Part shown: positions 17,201 through 27,063 of the stretch, piece after piece
Layout: the number at the start of each line of letters is the position of its first letter
Position numbering within the stretch: position 1 is the stretch's first letter
Assembly (NCBI GenBank): GCA_946401715.1
Contig: CAMIVF010000002.1
Coordinates: forward strand, 1 to 36,984
Direction of reading: 5' to 3'
DNA length: 36,984 bases
Origin: an uncultured Clostridia bacterium
Lineage (GTDB): Bacteria; Bacillota; Clostridia; Lachnospirales; Lachnospiraceae
Program-made: the position numbers and the translations under genes
Notes under the pieces: generated by a model
Databases searched by the model: none
Told to the model about the DNA's origin: nothing
Seen by the model: only the letters and a program-made list of their open reading frames with translations

Positions 17201-20200
17201 TCAGGAAGTTCCGCCTGAACCGTCGGTCCACAGCGTCCCATCCACCATGTAGCCGGAGTAGCTCTGGCCGAACTCGGCACTGAGGCTGTCGATGGTCTGC
17301 ATGATTCTGGCCGCAGCGTCACCGGATACCGGAACCGGCTGATAATTGTTTATGGACGTATCGCCGCTGACCTGGCATGGGATAATCGCGATATCATCCT
17401 CTGATTCCAGGCCATCCGCCGTAAACGTGAAGGTCTGCTGCCAGATCATGGAGTCATAGGAGGTCGGGTTTGCATTTCCGCCGAAGCAGAAATTACCGAT
17501 CCCGTACAGGATATAAGAGCCATTGTACTTCTCTATTCCCATCAGAACATGGGAATGAGTGCCGACGACAAGGTTCGCACCTTCGTCGATGGCTGTATGC
17601 GCCAGTTCCCTCTCGAATTCATCGATCTCTGTCACGAGCTCAACACCCCAGTGGAATCCGACGATGATCAGATCCGCTCCATGCTGCTTCGCCTCCGCAA
17701 TCGCGGTCTTCAGAACAGGCATCGAATCCAGGCCGTTCTCCAGCGCATAGATACCGATAAACGCGGTACGGACACCATTCAGATCCTGATAGGCAACACG
17801 CTCGTTCTCGCACCAGTCAATACCGGCGTCATCCATCGCGCTCTTCGTATCTGCAAGTCCCTGCTCCAGATAATCGTGGGCATGGTTGTTTGCAAGGGTG
17901 ACCACCTCAACGCTTCCATCCTTGAGAATCTGCGTATAAGAAGGGTCTCCTTTGAAGGTGAACGGCGTATCCCGATGCTCCTCGGCGGTAGTCAGGGTTC
18001 CTTCAAAGTTGGCGAAGGTTGCATCATCCGCGCTCAGGATGCCCTTTACCTTCTCGAAGAAGTAGCTGTCGCCGTACATTGCTTCATAAGCGTCAAAGCT
18101 GGTGTTCTGGCTGAAGTCGGAATCAGATCCGAGCGTACAGTCTCCGATCGCGGAAATCGTGACCTTGCGCTGTCCGGAGACAGACACACTCGCCATAACG
18201 CCGGCAATCCCGTCCGCAGTGGCAGTGATCTTCGTGTCTCCTTCCGCCATGCCCCTGATCATCATGTCCCCTTCGACCTGAACGACCTTCGGGTTCTCCG
18301 CCTCCAGGGCAAGGTTGTTGACAAATGCATTCGGCGGCGTCGTAATGAGTCTTACCTGCTCTGCCTCACCCGGGAACAGTCCGTATCTTTCCTGTTCAAA
18401 CGCGATTGACTCAGCCGGTGTCAGAGCCACAGTGACAGGAGTCGTTCTGTTGCCTGCAGCATCCTCGGCATAGTAGGAAATCACCTTCTCGGGATCCATG
18501 TCCAGTGTTTCGGTGTACTTCTCATACAGCGGGACTTCCGACGTTCCGCTGGTCTTGCCGATGTAGATGGCATCCAGTCCGGATTCGGAATCCTCCGCGC
18601 TCAGCGCAATCTTCCCGTCCTCCTCCTTGATGGTGACAACAGGAGGCTGTGAATCAACATACGCAAGAACCACCTTCGCGCTGCGGACCTTATCGGTAGA
18701 AACCGCCATAAGATCAAGCGTTCCTCCGGTCGCATGATAGTTGAATTCAACGGATCTGTCCTGCGTCGAAACCACATTTTCTCCATTGACCGTAACAGAC
18801 TGAATGGTCTCGGGCGCCTTCACGCTGATCTGGACATCCCCCTCTTTCGTGAAGCTGTCCGGCTGTTTCAGGACACGGACCGTAAGACCTTCATCCGCCT
18901 GGATCTCTGCATGCCGTTTGTCCTTCATCCTGCCTGCCAGGACAACGATCAAAACCGCAAGGGCTATGATGACGGCTGCGGCCGCGACGCCGATCACCAG
19001 CGGTTTCCGGTGTACCGACAGAAACTCCCTGAATGCCCCGCTTCCCTTCACCCGTACACTGCGCCGCTCAGCAGGTTCGCCGCTCTGTTCCGGAAGCGCA
19101 TCGTTTTCCGGACGTTCACTGCTCTCTTTGGCACGCGCATCATTCTCCTTCGGACGGCGGGCTTTTCTCACCGGGAATCTGAAAGAGCGTTTCTTTCCGC
19201 CCGCACGCTTCAGCTCGGCAGGATCCGGCAGAGGCCCGGTATCGCCGACCAGCGGGATGACCTCTGCTTCCTTGTTGTTCTGGTTCTCATTCAGGTCAAT
19301 GATCTCAATGCTTCTGACCGCCGCATCTTTCCCTTCCGGGATTTCTTCCGGCTCTTTCCCGGCAGTCTGCTTCCCAGGCTGCTCCTCAGGCTCCTCTGCC
19401 GGGAAAGCAGCCCCTTCCTCCGCATCAGCCTCAGGGGAAGCGTTCTCCTTTCCAGGATCCTCCTCCGGGGAAACGGCCATCTCTTCAAACGCTGACTCAG
19501 GATCGTGCAGGTCTTCGGCAGGCGGAAGCTGCGCATTCTCCGTCAGCGCATCCAACGCTGCGCTTTCTTCCGGTCCTGCAGTCTCTTCTTTCGCCTTTGC
19601 CTTTGCTCTCTTCTCTTTTCTGCTTTTCTCTTTTGTTTCCTTTTCTTCGGTCTTCTTCTCTTTCCGCAGATGACTGCCCAGACTGCCTGTCGCCGCCATC
19701 ATGCGCTGGAAACGTGTCTTCTTTTTCGGCGCCTCTTCCATGCGCCGTTTCCACTCTTCGTCTGGTCCGTATTCCCGCGGTGCCGGCTCCCGGCCGGCTC
19801 TGCCGCCATCGTCCGCCTCTTTCTCGTCACGTACTGTGTCCAGGCTGTCCGTTCCGTCCGTAAGATCCGCTCCTGCCGTCTGCCCTGCGCGGTAAACGCT
19901 GTCCACGTCTTCCATGCTGTCTGTGTCTTCCGCGTCAGACGTGCTTTCGGCATCTTCAGGCTCTTTGGCCTGATCTTCCGGGGCGTCCTCTTCTTCTGTA
20001 TGCTTCCCCCGCACCCTGGTCAGGTCCTCCTTCACAGAATTCCGGATTCCGCCGAAGAACGACAGCATCCTGTCACTCAGTGCGCCAAACCGGCCCGGAA
20101 GCCCGGTAATGCTGCCCTCTTCCTCATCGTCTGAACGGAAGTCTGCTTCGTCCGAATCAAAGTCATCTTCGCCCGGGTCTGCACCTTCTGCAGCTCTGTT

Positions 20201-20671
20201 ACCCGGTTTCTTCCCTTTTCTCCCGGCATCTTCTCCTGCAGACGGTCCGAAATCTTCATCCCGCGCGAATCCGCTTTTCAGGGCAGGCTTCTCATAATGC
20301 CAGTTCAAATCCAGATCCACGGCCTCCTCTTCCTTCTCCTCATCCGGAAGAGATGCGTTCATCGACTGAATGGCATCGTCCAGATCCGCGGCAAAGCCGG
20401 CCTTTGCTTCCGCCTTGGCTTCCTCTACCGCCTCCAGCGCAGCCTTCTCCGCGTCGAGACGTCTCTCCGCTTCCAGCGCTTCGGCTCTGGCCTTTTCCTC
20501 TGCCTGGCGTCTTTCCTCGAGCGCCTTCGCCCTGGCCTTTTCCTTCCGCCGGCGCTCCGCCTCAGCCGGTGTATCCATATGAATCTTTACTACCTTGCTT
20601 CTGACAGCAGAGCTCTCGCTGGAAGTCTCCTTGAGTTCCTGGAGCAGTTTCTTGATTTCCTCGTTATCCAT
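17201..20671 (-). CDS. very large membrane-anchored CapA/PGA_cap metallophosphatase-like protein with long charged N-terminal region
   Basis: About 580-aa Glu/Lys-rich N-terminus, single TM (PLVIGVAAAAVIIALAVLIVVLAG), Ig-like repeat region, then CapA motifs ISAIGDCTLGSD, FANFEGTLT, TLANNHAHDYLEQG, VGFHWGVEL, VGTHSHVLMGIE. Confidence 0.9.
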   Translation of the reverse strand: MDNEEIKKLLQELKETSSESSAVRSKVVKIHMDTPAEAERRRKEKARAKALEERRQAEEKARAEALEAERRLDAEKAALEAVEEAKAEAKAGFAADLDDAIQSMNASLPDEEKEEEAVDLDLNWHYEKPALKSGFARDEDFGPSAGEDAGRKGKKPGNRAAEGADPGEDDFDSDEADFRSDDEEEGSITGLPGRFGALSDRMLSFFGGIRNSVKEDLTRVRGKHTEEEDAPEDQAKEPEDAESTSDAEDTDSMEDVDSVYRAGQTAGADLTDGTDSLDTVRDEKEADDGGRAGREPAPREYGPDEEWKRRMEEAPKKKTRFQRMMAATGSLGSHLRKEKKTEEKETKEKSRKEKRAKAKAKEETAGPEESAALDALTENAQLPPAEDLHDPESAFEEMAVSPEEDPGKENASPEADAEEGAAFPAEEPEEQPGKQTAGKEPEEIPEGKDAAVRSIEIIDLNENQNNKEAEVIPLVGDTGPLPDPAELKRAGGKKRSFRFPVRKARRPKENDARAKESSERPENDALPEQSGEPAERRSVRVKGSGAFREFLSVHRKPLVIGVAAAAVIIALAVLIVVLAGRMKDKRHAEIQADEGLTVRVLKQPDSFTKEGDVQISVKAPETIQSVTVNGENVVSTQDRSVEFNYHATGGTLDLMAVSTDKVRSAKVVLAYVDSQPPVVTIKEEDGKIALSAEDSESGLDAIYIGKTSGTSEVPLYEKYTETLDMDPEKVISYYAEDAAGNRTTPVTVALTPAESIAFEQERYGLFPGEAEQVRLITTPPNAFVNNLALEAENPKVVQVEGDMMIRGMAEGDTKITATADGIAGVMASVSVSGQRKVTISAIGDCTLGSDSDFSQNTSFDAYEAMYGDSYFFEKVKGILSADDATFANFEGTLTTAEEHRDTPFTFKGDPSYTQILKDGSVEVVTLANNHAHDYLEQGLADTKSAMDDAGIDWCENERVAYQDLNGVRTAFIGIYALENGLDSMPVLKTAIAEAKQHGADLIIVGFHWGVELVTEIDEFERELAHTAIDEGANLVVGTHSHVLMGIEKYNGSYILYGIGNFCFGGNANPTSYDSMIWQQTFTFTADGLESEDDIAIIPCQVSGDTSINNYQPVPVSGDAAARIMQTIDSLSAEFGQSYSGYMVDGTLWTDGSGGTS

Positions 20672-20682
20672 ATCTCTTTCCT

Positions 20683-23600
20683 TCAGGAGAAATACTTCAC
20701 GCCGCTCTCAAACACCTTCATGTCCTGTTCGCCGGTGATATTGATCGCCACACGTCTTCCTCGTCTCTCAATGTGCGCCATCTTTCCGTATATCCTGCCG
20801 TCCGGGCTTGTGATTCCTTCGATGCAGGCATAGGAACCATTGACATTCCATTCCGGATCGTCACTCACACGGCCGTCCGGATCACAGTACACCGTAGCCA
20901 CCTGCCCCTTTGCAAACAGGCTCTCGATCCACGCGGCTGGCGCTGCGAACCTCCCCTCACCGTGTGAAGCAGGGCTGGTATAGACCTCACCCGGTTTCGT
21001 CCGGGCAAGCCACGGGCTTCTGGCAGACACAATCTTTGTACAGACCATATGGGAAATGTGCCGGTGCAGCGTATTGAATGTCAGGGTGGGACTGTCCTTT
21101 TCCATCGGCCGGATCTTTCCCTCCGGCACCAGGCCCAGCTTGATCAGCGCCTGGAAACCGTTGCAGATTCCAAGCATCAGGCCGTCTCTTTCATTCAGGA
21201 AGCGCTCTACCGCGTCCTTCACCCAGTCATTCCGGAACGCAGCTGCAAAAAACTTCGCGGAGCCATCCGGCTCGTCACCGGCAGAAAACCCGCCGGGGAA
21301 CATGATAATCTGCGCCTCGTCGATCGCCGCCGCAAACCGGCGGGCACTCAGGCGGATATCTTCGGAGCTGAGGTTCCGGAACACGCACACGTCGGTGACC
21401 GCCCCGGCCCGCTCGAAGGCTCTGGCGCTGTCATACTCACAGTTCGTCCCCGGAAATACAGGAATGAACACACGCGGCTTCGCAAGCGAGTGCGAACTGA
21501 CATAGACCGGCGAAGGCTTTGTCACTTCCTCAGACGACAGCTCCTCAGGCGGCAGCTTCACGATCGTCTGCTTCTGGTCAGAGTTTTCCTGCGCCGGACG
21601 GGTACGGAAAATCTTCTCCAGCGTCCGGCTCCAGTACTCTCTGGCTTCGCTGAGGGTAATCTTCGTGTTCCGGTACTCGAACACCCCGGTGTCTTCCACA
21701 ACACCGACAACGGTGTACTCTGTCTGAAGATTTCCGACCTCAGTATCCTTCACCTCACACAGGATTGTCCCGAAGTCCGGCGAGAACAGATCCTCCGGCG
21801 CCACATTGTGCTCAATCCGGAATCCGAGCCGGTTGCCGAAAGCCATCTGGCAGGCGGCATACGCGAAGCCATTCGCATCCACGGCGCAGGCGCTCAGGAT
21901 CCGGTTCATCCGCATATCCTCCCGCAGCGCACTGTACTGTCTGATCACCGAATCATAATCCGGGAGGTCATATGCATCTCTTCTGACACGGACCAGGACC
22001 AGCTTGCTCCCGGCCTTCTTCAGCTCCGGGCTGATGATACTGTCAAGGCTTCCGGCATGTACTGCAAATGACACCAGCGTCGGCGGCACGTCAATCCCGC
22101 CGAAGGAACCGCTCATGGAATCCTTTCCGCCGATCGACGCGAGGCGCAGGGCCTTCTGCGCACGGTACGCGCCGAGCAGGGCGGACACCGGCTGGCTCCA
22201 CCGCTCCGGCTGTGCTGTCATCTGTCCGAAATACTCCTGGAAAGAGAAATGTATCTTCGACCAGTCTCCCCCGGCCGCGGCGATCTTTGCCACACTGTCC
22301 ACCACAGCCCACGAAGCTCCGTGAAAAGGACTCCAGGAAGACAGGTACGGGTCGAAGCCGTACGCCATCATCGTAGCAGTGCCGCAATCTCCGTCAGGCA
22401 CCGGTACCTTCGCCGCCATCACCTGCGTCGGGGTTGCCTGGTACTTTCCGCCGAACGGCATCAGCACGCTCCCGGCGCCGATGGAAGCATCAAACATCTC
22501 CACCAGGCCTTTCTGCGAGCACCCGTTCAGCCCTGACAGCTTCTCAAGAAGCAGTTCCCTGACCTTTTCTTCTTCTACCTGCTGTTTCCGGAAGAAACTC
22601 TCTCCCTGCGGCATCAGAACCTTGACGTCTGTCTCCTGATGGGCTCCGTTGGTATTGAGAAATGCCCTGTCCAGATCAACAATGGTTCTGCCTCTCCAGG
22701 TCATGACCAGACGCGGATCCTGCGTGACAACTGCCGTCTGCACCGCTTCCAGGTTTTCCTCGGCCGCATAAGCCAGAAAACGCTCCACATCCTCCGGCGC
22801 CACGACAACCGCCATTCGCTCCTGCGACTCTGAGATCGCAAGCTCGGTTCCGTCAAGGCCGGCATACTTCTTCGGCACCTTGTCCAGGTCAATCAGCAGG
22901 CCATCCGCCAGCTCTCCGATCGCCACGCAGACACCGCCGGCTCCGAAGTCATTGCACTTGCGGATCAGCCTGGAAACCTCTTTCCGGCGAAACAGCCTCT
23001 GAATCTTCCGCTCCGTCGGCGCATTTCCCTTCTGGACCTCGGCACCGCACGTTTCAATGGAAGACGTCGTGTGTGCCTTGGATGATCCTGTCGCGCCGCC
23101 GATCCCGTCTCTTCCGGTCCTGCCGCCAAGCAGTATGATCACGTCACCCGGCCTTGAGTCGGCGCGGACGACATTCTCCCGCGGCGCAGCCGCGATGACG
23201 GCACCGATTTCCATGCGCTTTGCGGCATAGGCGGGATGATAAATCTCTTTCACAAATCCGGTGGCCAGTCCGACCTGGTTTCCGTACGAACTGTAGCCGC
23301 GGGCAGCTTCCCGGACCAGCTTCTTCTGCGGAAGCCTGCCCTGCAGCGTCTGCTCCATGGGCGTCCTCGGATCTGCCGCACCCGTCACACGCATCGCCTG
23401 GTAGACATAGGCTCTTCCCGACAGCGGATCACGGATCGCGCCGCCCAGACAGGTGGCCGCCCCGCCGAAGGGCTCGATCTCCGTCGGGTGGTTATGTGTC
23501 TCATTCTTAAACTGGATCAGCCATTCCTGCGTCGTTCCGTCCACCTCAACCGGCACAATGATCGAGCAGGCGTTGATCTCATCCGTCTCTTCCTGATCTG

Positions 23601-24477
23601 TCAGGAAACCGTCCTTCTTCAGCTTCTTTGCTCCCATGACGGCAAGATCCATCAGGCAGACATATTTCCTGTTCTGAGGCCCGTACACATCAGCGCGGTC
23701 CTTCAGGTATTCCTGAAGCGCCGCCTCGATCGGCGCCCTGTAACATCCGTCCTCCAGAACAATATCCTTCAGCTCCGTGGAGAAGGTCGTATGGCGGCAG
23801 TGATCAGACCAGTAAGTATCCAGAACGCGGATCTCCGTTACGGTCGGATCCCGCCTCTCCTCTTTCTCAAACCAGGAGCGGATAAACGCAAAGTCCGCAT
23901 ATGTCATGGCCAGACCGAGGGAATCGTACAGGCTGCGGAAGGCCTCTTCCTCCATACTGCAAAACCCCTCAAAGGTCCTGATGTCCTCAGGCTCGGCGAA
24001 CTGCATCTCCAGCGTCGCAGGCTTCTGCTCCGACGCGATCCTCGAATCCACCGGATTGCAGCAGTAGTCCCGGATCAGGGCTTCCTCCTCGTCGCTCAAA
24101 GACCCGCTCAGCACGTAGACCGTCGCTGTGCGGATCAAGGGCTCCACATTCTCATCGAGAAGGCGGACACACTGGATCGCGGAATCTGCCCTCAGGTCAA
24201 ACTGTCCCGGCAGGTACTCCACCGCAAAAACGCGGTCGCCCTCTTCCATCGGAAACTGCTCCTCATAAAGATCGTCTACCGGCGGTTCGGAAAACACGGT
24301 GGTTTTCGCCTGCGGCCAGACCGTGTCCGGCAGGTTTTCGATGTCATAACGCACCAGTATGCGTACGCCGGTCAGGCCTCTCAGCCCGAGGTAGCTGCGC
24401 AGCTCATGCCTCAGATTCTTCGCCTCACCGGCAAATGCTTCCTTCTTCTCAACGAAAATACGGCGGAGGTCCCCCAT
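20683..24477 (-). CDS. purL: phosphoribosylformylglycinamidine synthase, single-chain (synthase plus glutaminase domains)
   Basis: YWSDHCRHTTFSTEL, NETHNHPTEIEPFGGAATCLGGAIRD, GRTGRDGIGGATGSS, glutaminase FPGTNCEYDSARAFERAGA...FPGGFSAGDE...LGICNGFQALIKLGLVP. RBS GGAAGGAGACAAGGGCTG before ATG 24477. Confidence 0.97.
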   Translation of the reverse strand: MGDLRRIFVEKKEAFAGEAKNLRHELRSYLGLRGLTGVRILVRYDIENLPDTVWPQAKTTVFSEPPVDDLYEEQFPMEEGDRVFAVEYLPGQFDLRADSAIQCVRLLDENVEPLIRTATVYVLSGSLSDEEEALIRDYCCNPVDSRIASEQKPATLEMQFAEPEDIRTFEGFCSMEEEAFRSLYDSLGLAMTYADFAFIRSWFEKEERRDPTVTEIRVLDTYWSDHCRHTTFSTELKDIVLEDGCYRAPIEAALQEYLKDRADVYGPQNRKYVCLMDLAVMGAKKLKKDGFLTDQEETDEINACSIIVPVEVDGTTQEWLIQFKNETHNHPTEIEPFGGAATCLGGAIRDPLSGRAYVYQAMRVTGAADPRTPMEQTLQGRLPQKKLVREAARGYSSYGNQVGLATGFVKEIYHPAYAAKRMEIGAVIAAAPRENVVRADSRPGDVIILLGGRTGRDGIGGATGSSKAHTTSSIETCGAEVQKGNAPTERKIQRLFRRKEVSRLIRKCNDFGAGGVCVAIGELADGLLIDLDKVPKKYAGLDGTELAISESQERMAVVVAPEDVERFLAYAAEENLEAVQTAVVTQDPRLVMTWRGRTIVDLDRAFLNTNGAHQETDVKVLMPQGESFFRKQQVEEEKVRELLLEKLSGLNGCSQKGLVEMFDASIGAGSVLMPFGGKYQATPTQVMAAKVPVPDGDCGTATMMAYGFDPYLSSWSPFHGASWAVVDSVAKIAAAGGDWSKIHFSFQEYFGQMTAQPERWSQPVSALLGAYRAQKALRLASIGGKDSMSGSFGGIDVPPTLVSFAVHAGSLDSIISPELKKAGSKLVLVRVRRDAYDLPDYDSVIRQYSALREDMRMNRILSACAVDANGFAYAACQMAFGNRLGFRIEHNVAPEDLFSPDFGTILCEVKDTEVGNLQTEYTVVGVVEDTGVFEYRNTKITLSEAREYWSRTLEKIFRTRPAQENSDQKQTIVKLPPEELSSEEVTKPSPVYVSSHSLAKPRVFIPVFPGTNCEYDSARAFERAGAVTDVCVFRNLSSEDIRLSARRFAAAIDEAQIIMFPGGFSAGDEPDGSAKFFAAAFRNDWVKDAVERFLNERDGLMLGICNGFQALIKLGLVPEGKIRPMEKDSPTLTFNTLHRHISHMVCTKIVSARSPWLARTKPGEVYTSPASHGEGRFAAPAAWIESLFAKGQVATVYCDPDGRVSDDPEWNVNGSYACIEGITSPDGRIYGKMAHIERRGRRVAINITGEQDMKVFESGVKYFS

Positions 24478-24505
24478 CAGCCCTTGTCTCCTTCCTTGTC
24501 TTTGC

Positions 24506-25957
24506 TCAACCCGCCATGGCGGTACTGACATACTCTGCAACGTCGGTGACGGCAGGACTGTAAACCATGCCGCTGTCTCCGTACAGCATAATCGTCAGAA
24601 TATACAGCGCTCCATTGTCTTCTATGACTGCAGTTTCGTTATATCTCGTCATCCCGTGTCCGTTCTGGTTCAGGACGGCAGATGCATCCTGAAGGCTGGG
24701 CGCCAGCCCGGCCAGCGTCGGCAGGCTGTCCCCTTCGCTGATGTGGAAGTACGTCCGCATAAAGTCTGTCCCGATCGAGGAAAATGCGCCGGAATAAAGG
24801 TCCTTCACCATCATCGTGATGTCTTTCGCGGACACATAATTATCCAGGCCGCCCGGATCGCCGGCGACAAGGCCGCGCTCCAGATTAACCGAGGTATATC
24901 CGGCCTCCTGGCAGACGGCATTAATCGAATCAAGCCCTATATAGTCAATCAGGATATTGATGCAGTTGTTATCGGAATAATTGGTCATCGTCTGCAGGTA
25001 GAAGGACAGTGGAAATTCCAGTCCATCCCGCTGCTCAGTCGTCATCTCTCCCCTGCCGCCGATGGTCGTGACATAGAGAATCGGGTCGTCCAGGGTCATC
25101 TCGCCTGCATCGACCTTACTGGCTGCCGTATACAGAATCGGGACCGTAATCAGAGCCGAGGCATACATCGGCTGCGTACAGTCATTCAGTGCTGCCTCGC
25201 TGTCATGCTTCAGATCATAGATATAAACCTCTGCGGAACTGGCAGTGGATTCACTGTCAAGAATAGACTGGATCTGAGCAGGATCGATCACATCCGATGC
25301 CGAAGGCGTGCTGCGCTCTGTCTCCGGAGCCGCTTCCGTCTCCGTCTCGGCAGCCTCTGTTTCCGGAACCTGTGAAGCTTCCGTCTCCGGTGTCCCGGAC
25401 TGTGCCGTTTCCGATTCCTGCGCCTCAGATTCCGGCGCCGCTTCCTCAGTCTGTGCCTCAGATTCCGGGAGTGCTTCTGCCGCCTGGGTTTCTGTCACCA
25501 CTACGGCCTCCTGGTCCGCACCCTGATTCCCGTTCTCCGCGCTTCCCTCAGGCAGCACGTCTGCCTGACCCGTCTCCGGAGCAGCCGGCACGGAAGATTC
25601 CTGCGCCTCGCTCTGGCCTATGATCTGGATGGCACTGCTGTAATCTGAACCGCTCTTTTTCGAGTTCAGATTCATGAAGTAGAACATCGCAAAAGCCGCA
25701 ACCGCAAGCATCATGACGACAAGAATCGTCACCGTGACAAGCAGCGCGCGGGAACGGTTCTCCCCTTCCTCAAAGTTCTCGCGATATCCCCGGCTGTTCT
25801 CAGGTTTCGTCTGAAATGTGATCTTCTTTTCCTGTTTTCTTCTCTGTGCGTTCTCTTTGCGTTCCCGGGCTTTTGAGCTTGGAGACCTTGTGCCGCATTT
25901 GCTGCAGTACTTATCTCCGTCCCGCAGAACAGCCCCGCACTTTCTGCAAATATTCAT
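24506..25957 (-). CDS. zinc-ribbon plus TM plus beta-lactamase/serine-hydrolase-fold protein, probably catalytically dead
   Basis: MNICRKCGAVLRDGDKYCSKCG zinc ribbon; TM LLVTVTILVVMMLAVAAFAMFYF; Glu/Thr/Ala linker; PMYASALITVPILYTAASKVDAGEMTLDD...NYSDNNCINILIDYIG. Confidence 0.8.
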   Translation of the reverse strand: MNICRKCGAVLRDGDKYCSKCGTRSPSSKARERKENAQRRKQEKKITFQTKPENSRGYRENFEEGENRSRALLVTVTILVVMMLAVAAFAMFYFMNLNSKKSGSDYSSAIQIIGQSEAQESSVPAAPETGQADVLPEGSAENGNQGADQEAVVVTETQAAEALPESEAQTEEAAPESEAQESETAQSGTPETEASQVPETEAAETETEAAPETERSTPSASDVIDPAQIQSILDSESTASSAEVYIYDLKHDSEAALNDCTQPMYASALITVPILYTAASKVDAGEMTLDDPILYVTTIGGRGEMTTEQRDGLEFPLSFYLQTMTNYSDNNCINILIDYIGLDSINAVCQEAGYTSVNLERGLVAGDPGGLDNYVSAKDITMMVKDLYSGAFSSIGTDFMRTYFHISEGDSLPTLAGLAPSLQDASAVLNQNGHGMTRYNETAVIEDNGALYILTIMLYGDSGMVYSPAVTDVAEYVSTAMAG

Positions 25958-25979
25958 ACTTCCCCCGTGAATCGTTCCC

Positions 25980-26972
25980 TTACTGATACTTCAGGTTTGA
26001 ATTGACGCTGATACCGGTCCATTCCTTTTTCCCGGAATCAACATATTCCGCCGGTATGGTGCAAGTCACCACGGAAGACTGCCCTCCCTCAAGAGCAGCC
26101 TGCACCGGCACATTGACCTTCATGACATCTCCGGCTCCCTCATCGGTGACGACAAGGTCAATGGTATCACACCACTTAGAGGTCTCGGTTCCATTTGCAA
26201 GCCATACCGCGCAGCAGACGGTTCCGTCCTCTTCCTGCCACAGAAGCGTAGGCAGCGCGTACAGAGCGCCCTCGAAGACCGCGCCTGACGCGAACCGCAT
26301 GCCCAGCGAAGGATAGAGATCAGCCGCGTTTCTCCCGCTGTCGGAGGCATTCCTGAATTCTTCCGGATAGTTCAGTGCGAGCAGTTCCCCTGCCGGAGAG
26401 ATGCTTGCCTTCCAACCGTCCTCATACTTTGCCAGCCGCATGAGCGTCGAATACCAGGAAACCGCCCCTGAGACATCCACATCGTAGTCGCACAGCGCCA
26501 CCGCAAAATAGTATGGGCTCTTCGTTGTATCCTGCGTAGGATCAAAGAAGCACAGATCTGCGTGATGTCCCAGATCTGAAGTGTCGCTCAGGGAAGACTT
26601 CACCGCCTGGAGCTGATCCTGAACAGTCTTTGCGTCCGCGCCTGCCTCGAACAGGGCAGCAAAGCTGCTGTTATCGTTGACGTCTGCGTAATGCTGCATC
26701 TGGGAATACAGTGTCCTTGCAGCACTCACCGCCTCCTCCGCCGTCAGGTTCTCCTCGACCGGATTCAGGATCTTCTCGTCTCCCGCAGCCGGAGCGTCCG
26801 TGGCTGCACTGTCTGCAGGCACACTCTCTTCGGGTAATACGTCAGCCTCTGTCTCGATCTCGGACTCTTCCGTACCGATGATCCGGATCCGCGCGGCTTC
26901 TGCAGCCGGAGCACAAGACACAGTGAATAGACTCACCGCTGCACAAAAAGCGATCCATCTGTTCTTTTTCAT
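25980..26972 (-). CDS. putative secreted/lipoprotein of unknown function
   Basis: MKKNRWIAFCAAVSLFTVSCAPAAEAA signal/lipobox-like N-terminus. RBS GGAGGAGATT before ATG. Confidence 0.75.
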   Translation of the reverse strand: MKKNRWIAFCAAVSLFTVSCAPAAEAARIRIIGTEESEIETEADVLPEESVPADSAATDAPAAGDEKILNPVEENLTAEEAVSAARTLYSQMQHYADVNDNSSFAALFEAGADAKTVQDQLQAVKSSLSDTSDLGHHADLCFFDPTQDTTKSPYYFAVALCDYDVDVSGAVSWYSTLMRLAKYEDGWKASISPAGELLALNYPEEFRNASDSGRNAADLYPSLGMRFASGAVFEGALYALPTLLWQEEDGTVCCAVWLANGTETSKWCDTIDLVVTDEGAGDVMKVNVPVQAALEGGQSSVVTCTIPAEYVDSGKKEWTGISVNSNLKYQ

Positions 26973-27011
26973 AATCTCCTCCGATCACATGCGAACGGCA
27001 TGGTTCTACAT

Positions 27012-27040
27012 ATTGTAGCGCATTTCCGGGCAGGATACAA
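27012..27040 (-). promoter_or_regulatory. candidate promoter of the 25980-26972 gene
   Basis: Minus strand TTGTAT (27040-27035), 17-nt spacer, TACAAT (27017-27012). Confidence 0.55.
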
Positions 27041-27063
27041 CAAGTTAACACACACGATCACCT

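Noticed and set aside
23236-24528. 430-aa plus-strand ORF
   Set aside because: Antisense to purL; no recognisable family features.
25300-25600. Repetitive GCTTCCGTCTCCG-like tract as a DNA repeat or CRISPR
   Set aside because: Explained by the low-complexity Glu/Thr/Ala linker of the beta-lactamase-like protein; no regular repeat-spacer structure.
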